Origin: Lingula anatina
Lineage: Eukaryota; Brachiopoda; Lingulata; Lingulida; Lingulidae
Assembly: GCF_001039355.2 (NCBI RefSeq)
Contig: NW_019776087.1
Span: 18,956-82,955 of the forward strand
DNA length: 64,000 bases
Direction: 5' to 3'
The notes beneath the pieces were generated by a model that had not been told where the DNA came from, ran no database searches, and worked only from the letters and a program-made list of their open reading frames with translations. The first letter of the stretch is position 1. Every line of letters begins with the position of its first letter. Positions 55,145 to 64,000 of this stretch are shown in pieces. The position numbers were made by a program, and so were the translations under genes.

Positions 55145-55358
55145 GACCCCATTCCCATAGATTTTAGATCGATCTATCCCTGTGTAGATTACTGTTGGCT
55201 TAGCCGGCTTAAGCGTCTGTCCCGCCTACTAAAAGCTGTAAGGGGGTAATTAACTATGGTGCCCGCTCGGCTGACTGCAATTTAGCGTGAACCCCCAGGG
55301 AGTTAGGTCGATCTAAATCTTAATCTCTGGATCGATATAAATCACTGGGAATGCACCC
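55145..55358. mobile_element. MITE family 1, copy 3
   Basis: 214 bp from GACCCCATTCCCATAG to AATGCACCC, flanked by TAA at 55142-55144 and 55359-55361. A short deletion removes 'ggggagtctcac' present in other copies. The TAA duplication, where other copies have TTA, supports a TWA target preference. Confidence 0.8.
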
Positions 55359-56940
55359 TAAGTTGCATTCAGTGTAATCAGCTTTATTGTCTGGCACGCA
55401 TCATAGAGTAACTGATTGCAATTTGGGAGAAACTCCTGCCGAGTTGGATCGATCCAGCTAGTACGATGGGTTCATCTGAACGCTCCTTTAGTTGGGTGGA
55501 AATATCGGTGTAGCCAAGCTTCCTACCCTAACAAGACTCCATAATTGCCAGCCTGACGAAGAAAAGTTCCCTTTCTGTTAACAAGATCGTCTGTGGGAAT
55601 CAGAAACTCAGGGTAATTGTATAAAGATGGCCTGGCGCAATTTAACAGAAGGTACATATTATTCAAAGCTGTTGTTTAATACTTCATCGAGTTGCACAAA
55701 AAGTGTGAAACAATTTCAGATGTGTTCAGAATTTAGTTTTTGGTTCTTGTGGAATATTAGATATGCTCTGAGTTTGAGCGTTTGCCATTAAGTCAAGCCA
55801 TGATGCTAAATACACACGTATTTACTTATGTGTTGAGTAGTGGCGTTTTTAGATTACAGCAAGTGCTTGAGAAAGGTTATAAAATGGGTGTCAGATGCTT
55901 AGAAAGGGGAGCAATTTTAATTTACTTTCCTGGAAAGTATTAAGCTGAGAAGACCTGAAACCAAAGCTCTGAGACCAAGGAATTGACTTAATGGTAGCGC
56001 TTGTCTAAGAAAAGACGCGTCAATCTCTTTTGCGTATGAAATTTATTTCAAGTGGTGCTGCGCAAAATGATGTATCGTTATTTTATGCTGATTCTTTACC
56101 GATACAGAAAAGAACAATTGGACTTTGATAATTGTGTGCCGTACAGAGAATTGAAATGTGGGCGGTGGCTGCAGATTGAAGGATACAAATCAGTAACTAG
56201 TGTGTGGTTCTTGGAACGAATGCTGCGTAAATGAGATTATCGGATGTGATGGGACGAGCTCATAACGGTGACACCACGGTGACATTTTATCTGATTTACA
56301 CTTGTCCGACTTGCAGAACTAGCGTGCTGGTTTTGTGGAAATAAGGCATTGTTTTGCTATCGTATTCTATCTGTCTTTTCCTAAAACTATACTCTACAAT
56401 GTGGGAAAATATTGTGTTTACGGCATTTAAACTATATTTGTATTTTGTGGCAAGGCATCTGATCGTATTCGAATTGTTCTGTTATCTGTCTGCCTTTCTG
56501 TTCTGTAACAAAACACTAGATTGTGGGAAAAATCCAGATACACTAAATTCCATTTAAACTCTATTTTTCTTCTCTATTAAGTCGCCCTGCCTTTCGGTAG
56601 CGTTCTGAGATGTGGTCGGTGGGGATGTGTATACAGTAGGCATTCCGCGAGATTATCTACCCACTTTTATTTTAGTTCTGAGTCATAGTCCACAAGTGGC
56701 ACGCGTGTGAAGTGTGGCAAGAATGAAAGACGGCTGAGCATTTGTTGTTTACACATTTCAGTTCATTGAACGCTGCTGTTCTCCTCCGAAGCGGCGATAA
56801 TTGATGCCAGAACTCTCCAAACCAAAAAGACGCAAAAGGGCAAGGGACACAATACAAACTGAGGCTTACGCAATTAGTTCCTGTCAGAAACAAATTGGAA
56901 CGATGAGTGTGAAGTGGAACTACTGTTTTTTACAAAGAAT
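55359..56940. other. Intergenic and upstream region of the SRCR/ZP gene
   Basis: No coding exon is recognised. TGAGTCA (AP-1 consensus) lies at 56679-56685, 262 bp before the start codon of the next gene. A short ATG frame at 55627 with a following 'gaaggtac' donor is not supported by anything else. Confidence 0.45.
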
Positions 56941-59900
56941 ATGAAGTTTTTACTGCTGTGTGTTGCTGTCGTAACCTGTTTTGGTGAGCATAAAGCAGTT
57001 ATGTACCGGTGCCAGGGGGCCAAGGAGAACAGTTACAGCTAATTGAACTCGTAGCACTATATAAAGTCATTGAAGTAAATAACAGTTCTACATGTAGTTT
57101 TTTTGCTGTGGTGACAATGTATTACTGTACCTACATATTTCTGTTGAACTGGTTATATACTTTTCTACTTTACTTTAAGTCGGTATTAATTCAAGAAAGA
57201 AAATGGGCTTTTAAGGCTGCTGAATTTAAAACGTAGATGGCAATGATTATATATAAAACTTTATGTTTGATTTCAGAATTTGCAGAAACATTTAATTGTA
57301 AAGAGGAGTGTCTCATTGAAGACGAAGCCAAGTTTCTCACCGGAGAACCCCTTGTAGGTGTTAACCTGAGCGCCGTGTGCTTTCCACGAGAGGATGATCA
57401 GGGATATTACTGTCGCTGTCCTTTGAAAGGATTTCTTAATAAGGACGGGAAGTGCCAAGGTAATTTTAAGAGTACCATATATATATTTTTATCTTCTTTA
57501 CTCTATGTTATGCCATTGAAGCAGCTGGTTTAACAACTATTCATAATTAAATGTCCCGCTCGCTTTATCTACATTCGTTTTAAAAAGAAATATTGTCGCT
57601 ATTATTTGTATTTTAAAGGGAGTTATTATTGTTGTTCTTTTTAAACATCTGGTTTCAAAGTTCAAGGCTTTTAGAAATCTAAATCGATTGTTAGTTGGTG
57701 AAAATTATTCCCATTAAAACAATTGTACACCATTCCAACTTGAAAAGGTTATTTTAATGCTTTTTATGGTTATTTGTTCTATAGAAACCTGAAACTTACG
57801 CGAGAATACCCATCTATAATCTTAAGCGACATACAATACTAACAGGAACATTTAACGTTGCTCTTTACATTCAATTACCAGGAACTTAATATCTTATTGT
57901 TTTCTGTAGATTTTGATGAATGCGGCCGAGGTATTCATGCGTGCCATGGAGCATCTACGTGCGTCAATACATTTGGGGGTTACGTGTGCCGATGCCACGA
58001 CAAGAGAATGGGAGATGGGAAACGCTCCTGCAGGAAAGGTGAGGGGGGGGGGGCTTTCCGATAAGTTCGAACCAGAAAGGAAAACTGTGCATTATGTGTA
58101 GTATCATTTTAATACAGACCTGAAAAAATAACGTACAGATGTTAAATTGCATAGTTATTAGATCAAATGTTACTCTCTCGAGCAGAATGGTGCTCTCTGC
58201 GTTTTATTTTGGAACTTAAAGCCTCCCGTATTTCAAGTCTTGTTAACATTAGGGATTTAACTTTTGCCCAATCTAACATCTCTTTTTTCTATACTAAGTA
58301 GACCAGAAAATGCCGCAGGCAATCATGCGGAATCGTAGTAAAAAATGTTCGTTCCACTGGCAGGTCCGCTTTTTTTTCTTCAATTTATCCTGGCATTTGT
58401 ATATCGAAGGCATTGTAAAGGAGCCATTGAAGGCACTAGTACGGAACTTGAGGCCATTTACATTTAGACTAAGTTGACGTTATCCCTAAAGAAACCAGAA
58501 GCCAGTTGTGTTTTTGTGGAATTCTTAGATGTTATTGTTGTTTATTTGTCACATTAAATTCTGAATAAGCTACTATAAATCAACAATTATTGCGATATGG
58601 TACAATGTAAACTATGGACCATTGTAGTATACTTGCTTCATGTCATCATCGTTTTTTTTTCTATCAAATTTACTGAAAAAAAAAAAAGAATAATTTGCGC
58701 AATACACTGAAAGCATTGCTGCATGGACAATAACGAAAAAATATCCTCTCTGTCAGAAAGGTTCTGGCCATTGCTTCTGTATGCTTGTTGCCGATACAGG
58801 CCAGACTACACAATGTCTGCGTAGGTTAAATGTTGTCAGAAATAGGATCTGTTGGGTAATTGCATTATACAAGCTTGGTGCATGTTTGTGTTTCAGAATA
58901 TTGCCCATCGGGATGGTTTTATGAGGAACTACGTCAGAAGTGTTACAAATATAACGCCTCTCCTGGCAATCACTCGCACGCTGCTGCCACCTGCCGGGCA
59001 CAAGGAGGACGTCTGTCTACATTCCGTCACTTTGTAGATGTCTACAATATGGCAAGATTACGGGAGAGTTCGGGGCGATTTTGGCTGCATTTGAACAGTT
59101 TCTTAGAAAGTGAAAGGTTACTTTGGTCGTTGGATGGCGAGCTTGTGAAGTTGAAATTCCCAAAAGGTCTGTCACAGACACAGGTTATTTCTACGAAAGA
59201 ACAAATAATTGATGCAAATTTTCATTGATGCTAGAAAGCAATCGTAAAACAATAATCATCATAATCATCATTATTGTTAAAAAAAGTAAACCAATCACCA
59301 ACTACCGACCTCGCCCACAGCTTTGAGTGTTCTGTTTTACTTTAAAGGAAGTGAACCTGAACCATAATCCCCAAAACGACCAAAAACGTTTTAAAGGAGA
59401 TGCTTATTGCAAATCACACGTGTTAAACGCTTAAATGATATGGAATTATATCAATATTCTTAATTAATTTATAGATTAATTAATCATTTTAAAATTATTA
59501 ATTCATTAATTTACTAACTTGTTATAATCAATTTTATTTATGTTCAGAGTTCGTGCGTCTGTCCGGTGGGGGTCACCACTACGGTCGGGTCGAGGTGTTT
59601 CACGAGGGCCAGTGGGGCAGCGTGTGCCACTATGGCTGGGATATCAAGGACGGCCGCGTCGTCTGCAGGCAGTTGGGATTTCCTGGAGTGCGGAACGTTA
59701 AGGGGTACGCTCGGTACGGGGAGGGCCGGGGCCCTGTGTGGCTGACAGAGCTGCAGTGTGAGGGGAGTGAGGAGAACCTGCTGGACTGTCAGCACGCTAA
59801 CTTGGGGAACACTAGATGTGGGCATAATCTAGATGCCTCCGTGTACTGTTATCCCGGTAAAGAGCGTTCTTTTATTAATTGTGATAATTCTTTGGATTTC

Positions 59901-62900
59901 TTTCCCATGTACCACAACCTCATTTCTTCTCATCTTCAGAGGTTTGGCAAGTCACTTGAAAATTTCTTTTACATCCAAGAAGCAAAAAAAAGAAAAAAAG
60001 CGTAGCATTTTTCAATTTTTTCAGGTACGCTTGCTAGAAGTATGAAATCTTTGCGATAAGTAATAAAAACTGCTTATTGTTTGTGAGGGCGTGAATGTTA
60101 TTTCGCACACACTAGAAGACATGCCAACTGGAATTTTAGTGTTTAGAAAAAAAACGTTTCATTCTGCCGCAGACCCACTGACCTAGAGTGCAAATATTTC
60201 TAGTAAAAGTTGCTAAAGGGTTGCTGTGTATTTCCAGACCTGCGCCTCAGTGACGGCGACAAACACTATGGACGAGTAGAGGTGTTTCACAGCGGTCAGT
60301 GGGGCAGGATTTGTGCTGACCAGTGGACCGATCTCCAGGCCAACGTGGCGTGCAGACAGATGGGATTTACACGAGGTTTTGCCTTGAACATGTCGACAGC
60401 TGATGCAGAGAGTTCGACTTCAGTGGTTTCCCTGCGTCTCGATCACGTTGAGTGCAGCGGGAACGAGACGCGTCTGAAAGGGTGTGAGCTCGGGCTCTGG
60501 GGAAATGTGAGAAACTGTGATGGTGTAGAGGGCGCGGCTGTCTACTGCGAAGGTATCAATTAAAAAAAAGAAAAAAACAAGATATTTTTAATGAAAAAAA
60601 AAATAGATTACTTGAGAAAGCACTCTTCTCATTCTACTTTAAAGAAAGAAAGAAAGTGTCCAAATCCGAAAATGTGAGGTACACAGTAGTCAGTAAATTA
60701 TACCACATACTACTGTCAACATTCAATTTAAAGGGTAGAGCTATATTTATACTTACACTTTTTACTGTATACTATTGTAGAAGATGCACCTGTCCGTCTG
60801 GCGGACGGCAACAGTAACTATGGGCGCGTGGAGGTCCTCGAAGATGACCACTGGGGGACTGTGTCTGACGACCACTGGGACTACAAAGACGCTGTGGTCG
60901 TATGCCGCCAGCTAGGATACCACAACGGATGGGCGTACACCTCTGCGCGGTATGGCCCAGGGTTCGGTATGGTGTGGTTGGGGGACGTCCAGTGTACGGG
61001 CATGGAGCCCAGCTTAAACCAGTGTACCTCTGGGGTGATATCACGACAGAACTTGGATCACAGTAAGGACGCCTCGGTCAAGTGTGATCCGGACCCAGGT
61101 AGGTTCTCATTTATTTTTACCTGTTCAGATGTGATATTGTTTAGAACTAATTCCTTATATTTTGCATTAGAAATAGTGTCTCTTAAAGGTGTTGCCGAGT
61201 CATTGCAATCTTGACAGGCATACTGTAATGTCAGTGGCACCCCTCTACGCAAGTTATGCTCTTAGGTTTCTGGATATAGACACGCCTTTACCTAATAAAT
61301 AATTTCTTCGATTTTGTACGTTCGCACTCTCCGGTTGTACACATTATAAAATAATATTTACATACATTAACTGTCAATTCTAGCACATGATATAGTCTAG
61401 TCGATTTTTTTCGCCCAGTCTTGCTTCGCCTATCAAATAACGAGACTAACAGCGGACGGCTTGAACTCTTCTACCAGAACGTATGGGGTTTAGTGTGCAG
61501 TACGGGCTGGACGGACACCGAGGCTACGGTGGCATGCAAAGAACTGGGTTACTCTCACGGCATCGCTACCGCCGTCCCCTTCAGCGCCGACACCCCCAGG
61601 CTAATTGTGTGGCTGGACAGTGTGCGCTGTACGGGATATGAAGATTCACTGCGACAGTGCAGACACGCGCCTTGGAGCGTCCATGATTGCCCCAGTGGAG
61701 ACTTCGCTGGCGTCGTTTGTCACAATAAGGATTCTGGTATGATTATATTAATAATGTGTGTTTCCTTTAGATACGCATAGAAATCAGATGTGCTGATCGT
61801 TTTGCCTTTTTAGGTCCTTTTTAGGTCCAATTTTTTAAAGTCATAGTTATAAATACCTTTAAATTAGTTAATTTTTTACAAAACCTGAAATTCAGAGAGC
61901 AATGATAACTGACCTCACTAGCAGCATGTCTGATGTTAGAAGTAAGTTTCTAGTAATCTTTGAAACTCAGGATGTTTTTTCATTAAGCCCTGTGCCAGTT
62001 TCGATGTCCAATAAAGTATATTGTGGAAGTTTTTTTAATATCCTCGCGATATTTACCTTTCAGAGGCATGCCTCAGTGCTTCCTATAACGTGGTTTCGGG
62101 CGTCACAACTCTTGATGGCGACATTAACTGTGATCGCAACGTCAACTTTTGGTGTGAAAAAGGTATATTTAATTGTTTCATCGTAATATAGACATTTACA
62201 CCAACGGAATTAACCCTTTTTGAAAAGAAAACAACACATTGCAAAGGTAAATGTAAGACTACTTTCAACATAAATATTAGTTTAATTTAATAATATTTCA
62301 AAAACGTCCGTGAGCAAGAAAAAATTCCGATCAATATTATCTCAATTTTCCCCTTGAATAAAGATTTTTTTCCACTGAAGACCTTTCTTATTGTCAATAT
62401 CCGTATCATCCTAGCTGTATTAGTCGCATTAATTATTATTTCCGTACATGATTTTTGAACACTGCAGAAATAAATCGTTGCGGTTTCGACAATGGCGGCT
62501 GCAGCCATACCTGTAACTACGATGGTAGAAATGGCACGTGGTGTACATGTCCGGATTATATGGACGGTCTGGCAGACGATGGAAAGATGTGTAAAAGTAA
62601 GCAGTATACTTTGGTTATTATTTTGCAAAGAACATTATTGCAGAGGCTGTTACTGTTAAACTTATGGTTCTAATAGTGAAATGCTAAGTTGGACTTATTG
62701 TCAATTATGACATCTGAAATAATGTTGACTATAGGGCCCTAATTCGTTTGATAGTTTTCAATATTGGCGTAAATTTTAACAAAGGAATGTTTGACAAAAG
62801 GTATATAAAAACTTGTTTTTTATTTTAAGGTACTAAACTGAAGGTGCTATGTTCCGCCAAGAGTATGAAGATAGCCATAGGAAAAGATCTGGTTTCAGGT

Positions 62901-64000
62901 ATTCTTTACTAGGCCTACATGTATGATTGCGCGTAGCACACTTACACCCCATTTCCATAGATTTTTAGATCGATCTATCCCTGTGGGGAGTCTCACTAGA
63001 TTACTGTCATCTTGGCCGGCTTAAGCGTCTGTCCCGCCTACTAAAAGCTGTAAGGGGGTAATTAACTATGGTGCCCGCTCGGCTGACTACAATTTAGCGT
63101 GAACCCCCAGGGAGTTAGGTCGATCTAAATCTTAATCTTTAAATCGATCTTAATCTCTGGGAAAGCACCCTTAAATGTACGAAACATTGCCCTTGACAAA
63201 ATGCGCTACATTACCTCTGAACTTGGTCGCTTTTCGAAATCAGTTAAGACCACACAGTAGAAAGACTATATGAGAACATTAAAATCACCCATTCACCTTT
63301 TCCAGAATTCCATCGATATAAAGTACGGCTGAATGGCGAGGATTCCTGCGCCGCCACTTATAACGGTAGCCACTATCTTCTTCAAGCAGAATACACAAAG
63401 TGCGGAACAACTCGAGAAACAGACGCTGGGGGCGAGCTTATAATATATTCCAACCAAATAAATGAACGTCCTAATTTTTTAAACAATTCGCATGGCAATG
63501 AAATCACTAGACTTCCTCGGATTCAGCTCGAGTTTCTGTGCGTATTCAACTCTCGAGGAATCGCGTCTGCTGTTTACAGCCCAACGGGAGATATTTTGAT
63601 GACACAACGTCAATCTGGAAACATGGATTTCAGTCTGGATGTCTCCGCTAACGCATCCTGGGCCAGATGGAGAGAGTCTAGAGGGAGAGTGTATGTGATA
63701 TATCTTTAATTGATAAAGATTATATCAGGAATGTTATAAATAATGTATATCATAGACAATTTTATCGTGGAGATTGTTCGACAATGCCATGTGTTCCTTT
63801 TTAAGCCATTAGAAAAATAATATGCCACTTTGAACAGATAAAACAGATAAAAATATCAGTACGTGAAATGCTAAATTATCGGAAATAGCTAAGAAACAAG
63901 ATAAAAAGGCAATTTAAATTAATAGATTTTTGCTTAATGACAATGAATTATATTTTATAACTACAATAGGTTTTCGCCGCTGGTAGTCGTAGTTGAGTTA
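56941..64000 (+). CDS. Secreted/surface EGF-CTLD-SRCR4-EGF-ZP protein, 3' partial
   Basis: The signal peptide is MKFLLLCVAVVTCF. Exons: 56941-56983, 57277-57459, 57910-58038, 58897-59166, 59548-59856, 60238-60552, 60781-61098, 61419-61736, 62064-62162, 62468-62596, 62830-62898, 63306-63690, 63970-64000+. All introns are phase 1 up to the ZP exons; the intron after 63690 is phase 2. 866 residues are visible: six-Cys EGF-like (15-75), calcium-binding EGF (76-118), C-type lectin-like half (119-208), four SRCR (209-628), a short Cys module (629-661), EGF (662-704), then the ZP-N domain. DMBT1-type proteins pair SRCR with ZP; the lectin half and cbEGF make this arrangement distinct. A role in ligand binding, mucosal immunity or matrix assembly is inferred. 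Confidence 0.88.
57277..58038 (+). CDS. Two EGF-type exons of the SRCR/ZP gene
   Basis: 57277-57459 encodes six Cys (FNCKEEC ... AVCFPRED ... YYCRCPLKGF ... GKC), a divergent EGF-like module. 57910-58038 begins DFDECGRG and contains TCVNTFGGYVCRC, the calcium-binding EGF consensus with D-x-D/E-C and an Asn for beta-hydroxylation. Both exons are 1-1. Confidence 0.85.
58897..59166 (+). CDS. N-terminal half of a C-type lectin-like domain
   Basis: YCPSGWFYEELRQKCYKY is the long-form lectin-like start. ATCRAQGGRLSTF and FWLHLNSF correspond to the first conserved Cys and the WIGL region. The exon ends at FPKG with a weak donor ('gtctgt'), before the WND and C-terminal Cys elements. Without that half the calcium/sugar site is absent. 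I found no candidate second exon before 59548. Confidence 0.7.
59548..61736 (+). CDS. Four SRCR domains, one per exon
   Basis: 59548-59856, 60238-60552, 60781-61098 and 61419-61736, all 1-1. Each opens VRLS/LRLS/VRLA/LRLS and has GR.EV....WG. Domains 1, 2 and 4 have six Cys and no Cys in the QLGF position, so group A type. Domain 3 has only four: VSDDHW replaces VCxxxW and the seventh-position Cys is also absent. Confidence 0.9.
62064..62162 (+). CDS. Short Cys module exon
   Basis: A 33-codon 1-1 exon: EACLSASYNVVSG, then DGDINCDRN and NFWCEKG, with three Cys. It lies between SRCR 4 and the second EGF. No family recognised. Confidence 0.7.
62468..62596 (+). CDS. EGF exon before the ZP domain
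   Basis: NRCGFDNGGCSHTCNYDG ... WCTCPDYMDG ... DGKMCK shows the six-Cys EGF pattern common just before ZP domains, as in uromodulin-like proteins. Phase 1-1. Confidence 0.85.
62830..64000 (+). CDS. Start of a ZP (zona pellucida) domain, partial
   Basis: Exons 62830-62898, 63306-63690 and 63970 onward. LKVLCSAKSMKIAIGKDLV opens the ZP-N half; further Cys occur in EDSCAATYNG, YTKCGTTRET and LEFLCVFNSRG. The donor after 'gggagagt' (63690) joins 'gttttcgcc' in phase 2 and gives RVFSPLVVVVEL, the expected strand of ZP. ZP domains polymerise extracellularly; the ZP-C half and any anchor lie outside the window. Confidence 0.82.
62945..63170. mobile_element. MITE family 1, copy 4, inside a ZP intron
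   Basis: 226 bp, closely matching copy 2 in sequence and length, flanked by TTA at 62942-62944 and 63171-63173. It splits the intron between the two ZP-N exons. Confidence 0.85.

Noticed and set aside
56052-56234. 60-codon open frame upstream of the SRCR gene
   Set aside because: No homology, no plausible continuation, low coding quality.
59544-61252. Long minus-strand open frames opposite the SRCR exons
   Set aside because: Shadows of GC-rich coding exons on the plus strand.
1-64000. CRISPR arrays, operons or a prokaryotic defence system
   Set aside because: The sequence is clearly animal nuclear DNA with spliceosomal introns; the regular repeats are exons, satellites or MITEs.

Overview
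The window is nuclear DNA from an intron-rich invertebrate animal. It is AT-rich outside exons, with short phase-consistent exons, GT/AG introns of 0.2-1 kb, animal extracellular domains (cadherin, SRCR, EGF, C-type lectin-like, ZP) and many small DNA-transposon relics. A marine invertebrate (mollusc or other lophotrochozoan, or an amphioxus-like animal) fits best, but the sequence does not settle the phylum.

Layout. 1-7584: repeat-filled, no host gene. It holds a dispersed 'CTCCACC' repeat, a TIR element in two copies, a Penelope-like retroelement remnant with a GIY-YIG domain, a MITE relic and a ~360-bp satellite full of GCCGCCATCTTG motifs. 7585-48862 (+): the 3' part of a giant non-classical cadherin, 79 coding exons as sequenced (76 if a suspicious three-exon tandem copy is removed), about 3,860 residues, 5' end not seen. 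Cadherin repeats are built from alternating exon types A and B, all phase 0. A furin-type RKKR site, two canonical cadherin repeats, a membrane-adjacent domain, one membrane span and a cytoplasmic tail built from homologous mini-exons follow. 48863-~50170 is its 3' UTR. 51150-53170 (+): a small four-exon gene for a 142-residue orphan protein with a strongly cationic C-terminus, behind three CRE-like sites and a long foldback repeat. 53200-56940: intergenic, with a MITE copy. 56941-64000 (+): the 5' part of a secreted or surface protein (signal peptide, EGF-like, cbEGF, half a C-type lectin-like domain, four SRCR, a small Cys module, EGF, start of a ZP domain), running off the right edge.

The first and last genes are both modular surface proteins made of symmetric exons (0-0 in the cadherin array, 1-1 in the SRCR/ZP gene). 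No operon, CRISPR or prokaryotic system is present. The most interesting parts are the cytoplasmic mini-exon array of the cadherin with a possible proline-rich alternative terminal exon, the orphan cationic gene, and several transposon insertions whose target duplications can be read directly. Three isolated N characters mark joins; two of them lie next to duplicated blocks, so those duplications may be unmerged haplotypes.
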